From DATIYF01 sp035517775 (lineage in GTDB: Bacteria; Acidobacteriota; Terriglobia; Terriglobales; Acidobacteriaceae), in assembly GCA_035517775.1 (NCBI GenBank), contig DATIYF010000098.1:1-29963 (forward strand): DNA of 29,963 nucleotides. The letters run 5' to 3'. This document shows positions 13,534 through 22,135 of this stretch, piece after piece (position 1 is the first letter of the stretch; every line of letters begins with the position of its first letter). Position numbers and translations under genes: made by a program. The notes under the pieces were generated by a model. It saw nothing but the letters and a program-made list of their open reading frames with translations, was not told the origin of the DNA and ran no database searches.

Positions 13534-15135
13534 TTATTCCTTTGCGACCAGCTCTTTGGCGCGGCTCAATTCCGGGCGGGTGGATCCGGAGCCGGCGCAG
13601 GTCTTGACCAGTTGCGCGTAGTAGTTGTCCGCCTGCTGGCTCTTGCCAGCCATCCCGGCCGCCTGCGCCGCACCGTAGAGTGCATCAAAGCGATTCGGGT
13701 TGAGCTTCAAATCGAGGCGGTAATTCTCGAGCGCCTGCTGTGGATGCTTGAGCTCGAGGAGCAGGTCGGCCAGCAGCTCGCGGGCGGCAAGTCCCTGCGC
13801 CGGGTCAGCCACGTTTTCCTCTTTCCTGGCCAGGGCGCGCAGGGCGGCAATGGCCTGAGCATCTTTTCCTTCCGCATGAAGAATCCAGGCCTGGGCCTGC
13901 TGCAGGTTATCGTCCACGGCGTCGGCGGAGCGATTCTGTTTCTGCTGCAATAACTGCTCGCGCAGAGAAGCCATTTCCTCAACATCTTTACGGGCGCCAT
14001 CGGGGTCGCCGGTGTGCGCCTTGCCGAGGGCGCGCGCCCAATAGATCATGGCCTGGTCGCCAGGTCCGGCGCCGGGTTCGGGAGTGAGGGCGGCGGCCTC
14101 GGCCCAGTGGCGCAGCTCCAGGGGATAAAGCGCCTCAAACATGGTGAGATCAGAAAGGCGCTGGTCGTAGCCGCCGCCGTACATGTCTTTCATGGAAGGC
14201 ATGGCCCGGAGCTCGGCGATGAGAGCCTGGGCCTCGGCTTCCTTGCCGCATTGCAGGTACGCGTAGAAGAGAAATCCCATGGCGTGGAACTGATGGCTGC
14301 CGCCGCCCATGTGCAGCGCGATGGCGCGGCGGCTGGCGGCGATCGAGGCCAGGTTGGAATCAATATCCGGCTGCCACATGCCCAGTCGGGCAAAAATATG
14401 CGAGGGCATGTGCAGGGCGTGAGGGGCGGCGGGCGCGATCTTCGCATAGCGTTCGGCGGCGGGCAGACCGAGGCGGGCGAGAGCCGGGCGGTCGTAGGCG
14501 TGAATGAGGTAATGCGCCGCGCCGGGATGGTCGGGTTCTTCGGCGAACAGCTTTTTCAGGATGGCCGCGGCCTTCTTGCGATTGACGTAGGCGCGGTCGT
14601 TGCTCCGCTCGCAAGCCAGCAGAGACAGCGCGTAGAAGGCGGCTGCCTCGCGGTCGCGGGGGAAATCTTGAAAGACCTTTTGCATGGCCTGTGAGTAAGC
14701 GGCGGCGCGGGCCTGGTGGGGAAGATGATCGGCGTCGACGTAGAAGGTATGGATGGCCGCGATGTATTCGCGCTCGCGCTGCGTCCTGGGATGAAGGGCT
14801 TCGGCTTTTTCGGTCTCGGCGAGGCCGCGGTGAAGGGTATCTTCATCGGGCTGGTTCCACAGCTCGTGCCACAGGCTCATGGCGATGCCCCAGTGGGCCA
14901 TGGCGCAGGAAGGGTCCTGGGTGGCTGCGAGCTCGAAAGCCTTCTCGGATTCCTCGTACCAGAAGGAGTGCAGCATGGCCACGCCACGCTCGAATGCCGC
15001 CTGCGATTTGGGCGTGCAGGAGACAGGAAAGTGCACCCTGCCCAACTGCTTTGAGGTGAGTTGTTCGGCTTGCGGCGCGGCCAGGGCAGGAAGGGCGAAC
15101 AGTATGAGGAAAATGAAAAAAATGCAACGCCTCAT
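13534..15135 (-). CDS. Secreted tetratricopeptide-repeat protein
   Basis: A 533-residue protein with a signal peptide (MRRCIFFIFLILFALPALAAP). The rest is built of helical pairs. TPR-like units are visible early (FERGVAMLHSFWYEESEKAFELAATQDP) and late (LLLELKHPQQALENYRLDLKLNP and FDALYGAAQAAGMAGKSQQADNYYAQLVK). The middle has HALHMPSHIFARLGMWQPDIDSN and MGGGSHQFHAMGF, a pattern seen in large bacterial TPR proteins of unknown role. It probably acts as a periplasmic scaffold. The ATG at 15135 has GAGG seven bases upstream; a TTG six codons earlier is less likely. It is a single gene, converging on the LPS operon. The exact number of repeats needs a profile search. Confidence 0.85.
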   Translation of the reverse strand: MRRCIFFIFLILFALPALAAPQAEQLTSKQLGRVHFPVSCTPKSQAAFERGVAMLHSFWYEESEKAFELAATQDPSCAMAHWGIAMSLWHELWNQPDEDTLHRGLAETEKAEALHPRTQREREYIAAIHTFYVDADHLPHQARAAAYSQAMQKVFQDFPRDREAAAFYALSLLACERSNDRAYVNRKKAAAILKKLFAEEPDHPGAAHYLIHAYDRPALARLGLPAAERYAKIAPAAPHALHMPSHIFARLGMWQPDIDSNLASIAASRRAIALHMGGGSHQFHAMGFLFYAYLQCGKEAEAQALIAELRAMPSMKDMYGGGYDQRLSDLTMFEALYPLELRHWAEAAALTPEPGAGPGDQAMIYWARALGKAHTGDPDGARKDVEEMASLREQLLQQKQNRSADAVDDNLQQAQAWILHAEGKDAQAIAALRALARKEENVADPAQGLAARELLADLLLELKHPQQALENYRLDLKLNPNRFDALYGAAQAAGMAGKSQQADNYYAQLVKTCAGSGSTRPELSRAKELVAKE

Positions 15136-15210
15136 GCCAAACCTCGCATGCAAGCGAGTCTAGTCCGCCGACGAGGGAGGGTCAACGGAGGCGGTAGTCA
15201 GGAAGTCGAA

Positions 15211-15250
15211 AAAAACCACAAACCACCAAGCGTACGAAGGTACACGAAAG
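15211..15250 (+). repeat. Dispersed ACCACAAACCACCAAG-ACGAAGG-CACGAAAG element (copy 4)
   Basis: This lies 75 bp upstream of the TPR gene start in a 226-bp gap (15154-15379). It shares ACCAC, ACGAAGG and ACACGAA with the copies at 7754 and in the ligase gene. Nothing else in the gap was recognised. Confidence 0.5.
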
Positions 15251-15379
15251 ATAGCTGTGGCCAAAGCTCTTGATCCCAGTGGAGTTGTTTCAACTTTCCC
15301 CGGCAGAGGGGGCAGGCACACCTATGTAACCGGGCAAGGGCTCGCTGCCGCTCGACACCACTCTTCTTCAGGAAATCCG

Positions 15380-15955
15380 CTATGCCGCCAAGGACGAAGG
15401 CGAAATGGCGTCGCTGACTTTGCGGACCGCCAACGACATCATCACCCTGGTAACGCCGCTGATGATCATGCTCACGCCTACCAGCGTGCCGATGGCCCAG
15501 GCCGAACTCGATGGCCACTGCAGGTAAATCAGCAGCCCCAGCAGCAGCGTAACCAGGCCATCAAACAGAATCCAGCCGGCGCCTCGAAACGAACGCATCT
15601 GGAAGAACAAGGCGATATCCAGAATGCCTTCCACCAGAAACAGCGACCCCAGCACCAGGGTGAGCGAGGCCACGCCGAGCACCGGATGCATCACCAGGTA
15701 CACGCCAAAACAGATATACGCCAGCCCAACCAGCAGCTTCCAAATCACGCTGCCTGCGGTGTGGGAGTAAAAGGCCACGATCAAGTGGACTATGCCTGCC
15801 AACACAATGAGCCAGGCGAGGAACGCGTTCACCGCCACCGCAGCCACAAACGGGGACCCGACGGCTAATACTCCGAACACAATGAGCAGAACACCCCAAA
15901 GGATCGACCAGGCCGAAGCCTGCCGGACAACCGCGGACGGAGTTTGCTGGGCCAT
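15380..15955 (-). CDS. HdeD-like DUF308 membrane protein
   Basis: A 191-residue integral membrane protein of the HdeD/DUF308 family. E. coli HdeD is linked to acid resistance at high cell density; other members are uncharacterised. Six hydrophobic segments are visible (about 16-34, 38-60, 66-86, 92-108, 125-140, 147-165), as three related helix pairs, with repeating motifs such as LIVFGVLAV, LAYICFGVYLVM and LVTLLLGLLIYL. The start at 15955 is supported by an excellent GAGGAGG six bases upstream, so the TTG at 15970 is rejected. A clean stand-alone gene, divergent from the small protein at 16181. Confidence 0.9.
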   Translation of the reverse strand: MAQQTPSAVVRQASAWSILWGVLLIVFGVLAVGSPFVAAVAVNAFLAWLIVLAGIVHLIVAFYSHTAGSVIWKLLVGLAYICFGVYLVMHPVLGVASLTLVLGSLFLVEGILDIALFFQMRSFRGAGWILFDGLVTLLLGLLIYLQWPSSSAWAIGTLVGVSMIISGVTRVMMSLAVRKVSDAISPSSLAA

Positions 15956-16082
15956 AGAAATCCTCCTCAAAGGACGGGGGGAGTGTAGCGCAGGAGCCCC
16001 AAAAATGCTATTGGAGGAAGGCTAGGCCTTACTCTTGACATCCGAAGCCGCCGGGGCCAAACTATGCCGACCTCGTTACGAA

Positions 16083-16098
16083 CTTCGTCTAGACGAAG
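16083..16098. promoter_or_regulatory. Perfect 16-bp palindrome upstream of 16181 gene
   Basis: CTTCGTCTAGACGAAG is a perfect palindrome 82 bp before the ATG of the small protein and 127 bp before hdeD-like. It may be an operator or the stem of a small hairpin. A TTGACA lies at 16035-16040, but no good -10 box was found at the proper distance, so promoter placement is open. Confidence 0.4.
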
Positions 16099-16180
16099 AC
16101 CTTAGGCCCTAGCAAGCGCTCCGGTAAGCCAGGCCCTTCCCAGGTGAAACTTAAACGACGCAACATAAGGAGGCCGAATT

Positions 16181-16609
16181 ATGCCCAACGTCAGTGGCTC
16201 TTTTTCCGGCAGAGTTACTTCACAATCAAGCGTTTCTCTTCCCGATACACCCAATCACGATCTGAGCCTGATGCGGGTTGAGGGAGTTCAGAAGTGCAGC
16301 GACCCGAACTGGAACAATGCCCCGATCACTTACTGGGGAAGCGCTGATCTGGTGGCGGGGAACGGGATGCAGCGCGGTTATTTCGTCAATGAGCACGAAG
16401 ATGGCGGCCGGGACTTTGGCAGCTTTGAAGGCCAAGTCTCGGTGTCGCGGGGCGCGTTTGAGGGCACATGGACCTACACCGGCGGGACCGGCCGCTTCCA
16501 GGGCATCACCGGCCAAGGCACTTTCAAGGCAAAGCTGACTTCGCCCACCGAGGTGGAGAATACCTGGGAAGGATCATATCAATTGGCGGCAAAGGGCCAG
16601 GCAGCGTAG
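16181..16609 (+). CDS. Small protein of unknown function, barrel-like
   Basis: A 142-residue protein with no signal peptide. The sequence alternates short beta-type segments with Gly-rich turns. The C-terminal part, FEGTWTYTGGTGRFQGITGQGTFKAK, resembles the repeated strands of lipocalin-like or allene-oxide-cyclase-like small barrels, in which GTGRFxGaxGxGxf is a common pattern. I would not assign a ligand or reaction. Translation signals are excellent: AAGGAGG at 16167-16173, seven bases before the ATG, suggesting strong expression. It contains one Cys (KCSDPNW). A strong hairpin follows the stop and separates it from the thioredoxin-like gene. Confidence 0.8.
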   Translation: MPNVSGSFSGRVTSQSSVSLPDTPNHDLSLMRVEGVQKCSDPNWNNAPITYWGSADLVAGNGMQRGYFVNEHEDGGRDFGSFEGQVSVSRGAFEGTWTYTGGTGRFQGITGQGTFKAKLTSPTEVENTWEGSYQLAAKGQAA

Positions 16610-16611
16610 AA

Positions 16612-16641
16612 CCTAGGGCGGACGGAAGAGTCCGCCCCAGG
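16612..16641 (+). terminator. Strong hairpin between 16609 and 16652
   Basis: GGGCGGAC (16616-16623) and GTCCGCCC (16630-16637) form a perfect 8-bp stem with a 6-base loop GGAAGA; CCT and AGG can extend it past one mismatch. GTGTTTT follows, a weak T-run, so it may be a partial terminator or an mRNA-end stabiliser for the small-protein transcript. Confidence 0.5.
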
Positions 16642-16651
16642 TGTTTTCGCT

Positions 16652-17176
16652 ATGAATTTTCGAAGAGTTATTCTCGGCGCATCTCTCGCCTCATTACTGG
16701 CGGTGGCTGCTGTATGTGTGGTGGCTGCATCCGACGATGAAATCGAGCCGGCGCCCAACTTCCGCGCTAAAACCCTGACCGGCGAAAGCTTCAACAATGC
16801 CTCGGTGAAGGGCAAGGTAGTGCTGCTTGAATTCTGGACCACCTGGTGCCCTTACTGCCGCGACGAGGAGAAGCTGGTTGACGAACTTAACGGCGAATTT
16901 TCTTCCAAGGGGCTGATCGTTCTGGCAGTAGACGTGGGCGAATCGAAGAAGAAAGTGAAGAAATATCTGGAGGAGCACCCGCGCTCCTGCCGCATCGTGC
17001 TCACCGAAGACACTAATCTGGCCGCGATGTACGAAGCCACTTCGTATCCCATCTACGTCGTGATAGACCGCGAGGGCAACGTAGCTGCCACTCAGCGCGG
17101 CGCCGGCGGCGAACGCGCCTTGCGCTACCTGCTGCGCCGCGCCGGCCTGCAGAATGATGAGCAGGAGGAGAACTAG
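16652..17176 (+). CDS. TlpA-like thioredoxin-fold protein
   Basis: A 174-residue exported thioredoxin-family protein. Residues 5-26 form a signal peptide or anchor. The thioredoxin core has EFWTTWCPYCRDEE with the redox pair Cys66 and Cys69 (CPYC), and the cis-proline loop TSYPIYVVID with Pro133, as in TlpA/ResA-type proteins. These reduce or hold disulfides in the periplasm, often for cytochrome c or oxidase assembly; no cytochrome genes are nearby to fix its partner. The N-terminal core EIEPAPNFRAKTLTGESF is the usual lead-in strand. The ribosome site is weak. It converges with the DNA ligase gene with about 20 bp between stops. Confidence 0.88.
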   Translation: MNFRRVILGASLASLLAVAAVCVVAASDDEIEPAPNFRAKTLTGESFNNASVKGKVVLLEFWTTWCPYCRDEEKLVDELNGEFSSKGLIVLAVDVGESKKKVKKYLEEHPRSCRIVLTEDTNLAAMYEATSYPIYVVIDREGNVAATQRGAGGERALRYLLRRAGLQNDEQEEN

Positions 17177-17198
17177 CCGGCAGTGACCTGCTTAGGTG

Positions 17199-18908
17199 TT
17201 ACTGCTTCTCATAAATCTCCCTCGCCCGCTCGATCGTGTCTGCCTCTTCCGGCAGCTTGTCTGGCCGCAGGCGCACAATTCTCGGAAAGCGCAGGGCGTA
17301 ACCGCTCTCGTGCCGGTCCGACCGCATCATGTTGTTGAAGGCGACCTCGAGGACGATTTTCGGCTCGACGACGCGGCGGAAGCCCTGGTCTTCAATCGTA
17401 TGATCCAGGAACCATCCGGTCATTTCGTTGATCTCCGCGTCCGTCAGCCCGGAATACGCCTTGCCAATATTGACCAGCCGCTCGCCCTCCCACACGGCAA
17501 ACGTATAGTCGCTGAGCACGCCGATGCGTTTGCCGTGGCCATATTCGGCCGCCGTAACCACCACGTCCAGCGTGGCCAGTTCGCGCTTAAGCTTCAGCCA
17601 TGACTTGCCCCGCCGCCCCGGCGTGTAAGGCGAGGCCGGATCCTTGATCATCAGGCCTTCATTGCCTCTGGCCTGGGCTGCTTCGAAGAGCGCATCGAGT
17701 TCCGCTGGAGATGAAACGCCGAATACCGGAGCGCGGAAGATCCATGCCTCAGGCTCCTCGCCCGGCTCGAATGCAAAACGGCCCTGGCCTTGCCATGGCT
17801 TTCTTCGTGTCCCTTCGTGACCCTGGTGGTGATTGACCTTCGCCAGCAGCGAATCCAGAATCTTGCCGCGCTCGCGCAGCGGGCGATCAAGCAGCAACTC
17901 GCCACCGGCGTAGAGTATGTCGAAGGCGAGATACGCGACCGGCACTCGCCGCATCAACTCTTCGCTGACTTTCTTCCGTCCCAGCCGCTGCTGCAGCGCG
18001 CTGAAGGGTAGCGCCCGGCCGGCTTCCCCTGATTCTGCTGCCAGGTAGCTCCAGGCCACGATCTCGCCATCGAGAATCACGTCCTGCGGCAGGCTGGCGA
18101 AGGCGCCGAGCAACTCGGGGAACGAGTCGGTGATCTCGTCCCGGGTGCGCGAAAAGATTCTTACCTCGCCCCCGCCGAAATGCGCCTGGGCGCGAATGCC
18201 GTCATATTTGTCTTCCACCAGGGCATTCTCGAAGTAGCTCAACGCTTCTTTCGCCGTCGCCGCCGGGCTGGCCAGCATGAAGCCCAGGGGATGAAACATC
18301 CGCATCTTCGCTTCGGGAAGGTTGCCCTCTGCCGCCAGGCGCAGCGTTTCGCCGATATCGCCGAGCAGCATGTTGGCCCGCTGGGTATCTTTGAGGGATA
18401 CAGCAAAAGCTCTGGCGATAGCCTCCTCCACCAGGCTTTCTTTCAGGCCAATGCGCAAATCGCCGGTCATGATTTTGACCACGTACTTTGCCGCCAGCGG
18501 CGAGACTTGTGAAAGCAGCTCGCTTACCAGCGCCGCCTTGGCTGCCGGGCCGCGAGCGGCTGCAATCTGGCGAAAGCGCTGTTGAACCTCGAGCAGGCTT
18601 AGATTGGCTTCTCGAGGTGGCAGAAGCTCGCCCGCGACCGCGCCTAAATCTCCCAGCTTTCGATACGCCGCCGTCAGCTCGCCTTCGCTCTTGCCTGCTA
18701 GCCCCGCCACCGTTCGCCACAGCAAAGCCCCGCCTGCTTGCAGCGTGGTTTCCTCCCACACCGGAAACGGCCGCCCGGAGAGAAATACTGCTGCCACGGC
18801 CGGTTCCTCCGCAGGCCGCGACTTGAGGTAGTCCGCGACCAGGGCCGTCTTCTCCAATTTCTTGGCGGTGGCGGCGATTCGTTCGCAAAGTTCAGCGAAA
18901 TCCTGCAT
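17199..18908 (-). CDS. ATP-dependent DNA ligase
   Basis: A 569-residue ligase of the eukaryotic/archaeal ATP-dependent type. The N-terminal DNA-binding domain (1-200) includes KYVVKIMTGDLRIG. Motif I is EDKYDGIRA (232-240) with the AMP-accepting Lys234. Motif III-like FDILYAGGE (329-337), motif IV EGLMIKD (417-423) and motif V SWLKLKR (436-442) follow. The C-terminal OB domain ends with LRFPRIVRLRPDK. It seals nicks and would supplement the NAD-dependent ligase in repair. Residues 358-370 (VNHHQGHEGTRRK) match the dispersed CAC-GAAG repeat and look like an in-frame insertion between motifs IIIa and IV. No polymerase or phosphoesterase domains are fused. The start is an ATG at 18908. Confidence 0.95.
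   Translation of the reverse strand: MQDFAELCERIAATAKKLEKTALVADYLKSRPAEEPAVAAVFLSGRPFPVWEETTLQAGGALLWRTVAGLAGKSEGELTAAYRKLGDLGAVAGELLPPREANLSLLEVQQRFRQIAAARGPAAKAALVSELLSQVSPLAAKYVVKIMTGDLRIGLKESLVEEAIARAFAVSLKDTQRANMLLGDIGETLRLAAEGNLPEAKMRMFHPLGFMLASPAATAKEALSYFENALVEDKYDGIRAQAHFGGGEVRIFSRTRDEITDSFPELLGAFASLPQDVILDGEIVAWSYLAAESGEAGRALPFSALQQRLGRKKVSEELMRRVPVAYLAFDILYAGGELLLDRPLRERGKILDSLLAKVNHHQGHEGTRRKPWQGQGRFAFEPGEEPEAWIFRAPVFGVSSPAELDALFEAAQARGNEGLMIKDPASPYTPGRRGKSWLKLKRELATLDVVVTAAEYGHGKRIGVLSDYTFAVWEGERLVNIGKAYSGLTDAEINEMTGWFLDHTIEDQGFRRVVEPKIVLEVAFNNMMRSDRHESGYALRFPRIVRLRPDKLPEEADTIERAREIYEKQ
17799..17835 (-). repeat. Dispersed CAC-GAAG element inside the DNA ligase gene
   Basis: On the minus strand this reads AATCACCACCAGGGTCACGA followed by AGGGACACGAAGAAAG. 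It is the same family as the intergenic copies at 7754-7787 and 15211-15250, but here it is translated in frame as residues 358-370 of the ligase. Confidence 0.65.
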
Positions 18909-18994
18909 GGCTCTGTATCAATCTCTCTCGACTAGTTAGCCCAACGTTGTGCTACGCTGCTTGGCGTTAACATTGTGACGTGGGGCGTCTTGTG

Positions 18995-19633
18995 ATGTTC
19001 ATCTCCCCGGCTGGACTCAGCAGAATAGTAATCGCAAGCCTACTGGTCGGTAGCTGTCAGGGATTTGCCCAAAGTCCCGCTTCTAATTCAGTATCCCGCA
19101 ACGACTTCACCCGGCGGCTGGTTCTCGCTGCTGTGGAGCGCACCGATCACCGAGTCCGCTATGTCTCCGCCTACGTTCGAATTCCGTATCCGGGTGGGGA
19201 TGTGCCCGCCGATACCGGCGTTTGCACCGACGAGATTATCCGCGCCTACCGCGCCGTTGGAGTCGACCTGCAAAAGGAAGTTCATCAAGACATGATCCGA
19301 AATTTCGCCGCTTATCCACACCGGCGGGGTTGGCTCGGTCATCCGGATACCAATATTGACCACCGCCGCGTGCCCAATCTTAGAACCTTCTTCCAACGCA
19401 AGGGACTAGCACTGCCGATCACGAATCGCGCCGCAGACTACGCTCCCGGCGACCTGGTTACCTGGGACCTCGGCGGTGGAGTGGATCACATTGGTATTGT
19501 GGTGGACCACAAGAGCATGCTCACCGGGCATTATGAGGTAGTCCATAACATCGGGCGCGGGCCTCAGATGGAAGACGTCCTCTTCGACTGGAAGATCACC
19601 GGGCATTATCGTTACTACGGCCCAACCCCCTGA
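18995..19633 (+). CDS. DUF1287 exported protein
   Basis: A 212-residue protein of the DUF1287 family, which has an NlpC/P60-like Cys-His arrangement and is often exported. The N-terminal segment is hydrophobic and includes VGSC, a plausible lipobox with Cys21 from this start; a normal signal cut after AFAQ is the alternative. Core features are DTGVCTDEIIRAYR (Cys77), HPDTNIDHRRVPNL and VDHIGIVVDH (His165). DUF1287 members have no firmly known substrate; cell-wall hydrolysis is possible by fold only. The frame opens with a GTG at 18980; I prefer the ATG. It is divergent from the DNA ligase. Confidence 0.88.
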   Translation: MFISPAGLSRIVIASLLVGSCQGFAQSPASNSVSRNDFTRRLVLAAVERTDHRVRYVSAYVRIPYPGGDVPADTGVCTDEIIRAYRAVGVDLQKEVHQDMIRNFAAYPHRRGWLGHPDTNIDHRRVPNLRTFFQRKGLALPITNRAADYAPGDLVTWDLGGGVDHIGIVVDHKSMLTGHYEVVHNIGRGPQMEDVLFDWKITGHYRYYGPTP

Positions 19634-19714
19634 TTAGCGGGAGATTATCGGAACTCAGCCGGGTTCGTGGTACCCTAAAGATTCGCAGACGGAACCTCTG
19701 CATCTAACGCATAT

Positions 19715-20713
19715 ATGCAATTTCTGCGCACCATGTGGCGCTTTCTGGTCGCCATTCAGTTGCTGCCGGCTCTCGAAGGCGGGGAGGAAACCCTGGTTGG
19801 CGGCCAAGCCGTGATGGAGGGCGTCATGATGCGCTCGCCGCACGCCTGGGCCATTGCCTGCCGCAAGCCCTCGGGTGAGATCACCACTCATAGCGAGCCG
19901 CTCGAGCGGCTTTCCGAGAAGTACCCCTGGATGGCTTGGCCCGTGGTTCGGGGCGTGATGACCCTGGGCCACGCGATGACGCTCGGTTTTCGCGCCTTGA
20001 AATTCTCCGCCAATGTAGCGCTCGAGCAATTTCAGGAACCGGCGGAGGACGACAACCCGCCCAACAAATTCGAGATCAGCGGCTGGCTGGCGGCGGTCAA
20101 CATCCTGCTTTCGGTTGGCTTCTTCATCTTCATGTATAAGTTCGTGCCCCTGCTGGCCGCGACCGAGTTGAAGCGCATCAACCCGATTTTCGGTGGCCAG
20201 ATCGTTTTTAACGTGGTGGATGGCGTCATCCGCCTGACCCTGTTCCTGCTCTTCATCTGGGGAGTTTCGCGGATGGGCGACGTGCACCGCGTCTTTGAGT
20301 ATCACGGCGCAGAGCACAAGACGGTGTTTGCCTTCGAGAACGGCGATCCGCTGAAGGTTGCCGCGGTGCAGAAATATCAGACCTATCATCCCCGCTGCGG
20401 CACCAGTTTTCTGATGACGGTGATGATCCTCTGCATCGTCGCCTATACGCTGGTTCCGGTGACCACGTTTTGGGCGCGCTTTGCCGTGCGCATTGCGCTG
20501 CTGCCGGTGATTGCCGGACTGTCGTATGAAATCATCCGCTTCGCAGCCCGCCACCGCGGCTCGCTTTTCGCCCTGATGACCGCGCCCGGCCTTTGGCTGC
20601 AGCGCATCACCACGCAGCCCCCTTGCGACGAGCAGGCGGAATGCGCCATCGTTGCTCTCGACCAGGCCATGGAGCTCGAGAAGCAGCACGGCGGCGAGCT
20701 GGTGATCGCGTAA
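19715..20713 (+). CDS. yqhQ: DUF1385 (YqhQ-like) membrane protein
   Basis: A 332-residue membrane protein of the DUF1385 family, called YqhQ in Bacillus. The opening signature is VGGQAVMEGVMMRSP, followed by the repeat-bearing EYHGAEHKTVFAFE, in which His and Glu residues are thought to bind metal. Hydrophobic spans are seen at about 133-155, 168-190, 235-255 and 260-280. The biochemical role is unknown; in other bacteria it often neighbours the 50S L31 or release-factor genes, not seen here. No strong ribosome site precedes the ATG at 19715. It converges with the LolC/E-like gene with 18 bp between. Confidence 0.92.
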   Translation: MQFLRTMWRFLVAIQLLPALEGGEETLVGGQAVMEGVMMRSPHAWAIACRKPSGEITTHSEPLERLSEKYPWMAWPVVRGVMTLGHAMTLGFRALKFSANVALEQFQEPAEDDNPPNKFEISGWLAAVNILLSVGFFIFMYKFVPLLAATELKRINPIFGGQIVFNVVDGVIRLTLFLLFIWGVSRMGDVHRVFEYHGAEHKTVFAFENGDPLKVAAVQKYQTYHPRCGTSFLMTVMILCIVAYTLVPVTTFWARFAVRIALLPVIAGLSYEIIRFAARHRGSLFALMTAPGLWLQRITTQPPCDEQAECAIVALDQAMELEKQHGGELVIA

Positions 20714-20731
20714 GTCCTCCCTTAGTTGTGG

Positions 20732-22027
20732 TTATTCGTACCGCAGGGCTTCGGCGGGCAGAATGCGGGCAGCGGACCACGAAGGATAAATCGTCGCCAC
20801 CAGCGAAACTCCGATTGCTACCAGCGCTACCCAGACGCCATCCATCAGGCGCGGCGCAAAGGGTACGTAGCTGATGGAATAAACCTCGGGTGAAAGAGCG
20901 ATGAAATGGTGGCTTGCCCCCGCCCAAGAAAGGGCATAACCCACTCCCAGTCCAAGCGCGGTGCCGATCACCCCGATCAGTACTCCCTGCGCAACGAATA
21001 TCCGCCGCACTTGCGCTTTGCGTGCCCCCATGGACATGAGCACGGCGATGTCTCTGGTTTTTTCCATGACCATCATAATGAGAGATATCAGAATGTTGAG
21101 GGCGGCCACGAATACGATCAACCCGATGGTGATGAAGGTCACCAGCCGTTCCAGCCGCAGAGCGTGAAAGAGCGCCTGGTTCTGCTCCATCCAGTTGGTG
21201 GCCATGAAACCCGGGCCGGCGGCCTGCTCCAGTTCATTCGCGATCTTGTCGGCTTTGTAAATGTCATCCACTTTGAATTCGATCACCGAGACCAGATCCC
21301 CCAGGCCAAACAAGCGCTGTGCGTCGGCGAGGCGAACGAAAGCCCACGCGTTGTCATAGTCGTAGAAGCCGGAGTTGAAAATTCCTGCCACGCGAAAACG
21401 CGTGTACTTGGGAACCATGCCGAACGGGGTCAGCTCGCCTTGCGGACTGGTCACCAGAACGACCGATCCCACAGTTGCGCCCAGATCATCAGCCATATCT
21501 TTGCCCAGCAGAATCGGAGGCATGGCGGCAATGCGCTGCTGCAGGCCTTCGAGCGAATCGGGCGACTGGCTTTGCGGATTAGAGGCGGGCGGCGCCGCGC
21601 CCGGTTCCAGCGCATTTGCTGAACCCATGGTCACTGTATTCAGCAGGCTGCTGACTTTGCGTTCGTCGGCGGGAATCAGGCCTTTAATGACAGCCCCACG
21701 CGCCCGCGGTCCGCGCGAAATCAGCACCTGCTCGTAGATGGCAGGTGCGGCGGCAACAACATGAGGCTCTTTTTCCAGGCGGGCGATGAGCGCCTGCCAG
21801 CCCTTGATGCCGTCGTTTTCCACCCGCATGAGATTCACGTGCGAGGTTGAGGCCAGCAGGCGCTCCTGCAAGTCCTGCCGGAAGCCGTTATTGATGGCCA
21901 GGGCAATGATGAGTGAAGCCACGCCCGCGGCCACGCCGGCAATCGAGATGCCGGTGATGACGCCGATAAATGCCTGGCGCCGCTTGGCGCGCAGATAGCG
22001 GGTTGCGACAAAGAGCTCGAATTTCAT
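20732..22027 (-). CDS. lolC: LolC/LolE-type ABC transporter permease
   Basis: A 431-residue permease of the lipoprotein-releasing (LolCDE) class, which extracts lipoproteins from the inner membrane and passes them to LolA. The N-terminal span (20-45, GVITGISIAGVAAGVASLIIALAI) is followed by a long periplasmic domain (about 50-275) and three C-terminal spans (about 285-310, 335-365, 390-415). The cytoplasmic motif EKTRDIAVLMSMGARKAQVRRIF couples to the ATPase, and the C-terminus ends SWSAARILPAEALRYE, the family hallmark. The LolD ATPase gene is not in the window, so it must lie elsewhere. It could also serve as a general MacB-type permease, but family length favours Lol. Confidence 0.9.
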   Translation of the reverse strand: MKFELFVATRYLRAKRRQAFIGVITGISIAGVAAGVASLIIALAINNGFRQDLQERLLASTSHVNLMRVENDGIKGWQALIARLEKEPHVVAAAPAIYEQVLISRGPRARGAVIKGLIPADERKVSSLLNTVTMGSANALEPGAAPPASNPQSQSPDSLEGLQQRIAAMPPILLGKDMADDLGATVGSVVLVTSPQGELTPFGMVPKYTRFRVAGIFNSGFYDYDNAWAFVRLADAQRLFGLGDLVSVIEFKVDDIYKADKIANELEQAAGPGFMATNWMEQNQALFHALRLERLVTFITIGLIVFVAALNILISLIMMVMEKTRDIAVLMSMGARKAQVRRIFVAQGVLIGVIGTALGLGVGYALSWAGASHHFIALSPEVYSISYVPFAPRLMDGVWVALVAIGVSLVATIYPSWSAARILPAEALRYE

Positions 22028-22059
22028 GAGACGTTACGGCCCAAACCGGATTATAGCCA

Positions 22060-22095
22060 AGCATTCGGCATTCAGCCGTCAGCGGTCAGTAAGGC
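22060..22095. repeat. CATTCGGCATTCAGC low-complexity element
   Basis: The string GCATTCGGCATTCAGCCGTCAGC in the gap between the divergent permease and MFS genes is a direct repeat of ATTC-GCC/AGC units. It resembles common intergenic filler and has no coding signal. Confidence 0.4.
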
Positions 22096-22135
22096 AAGAT
22101 GCGTCCCGCCGTCTTCTATGGCACATTAAGACAGG

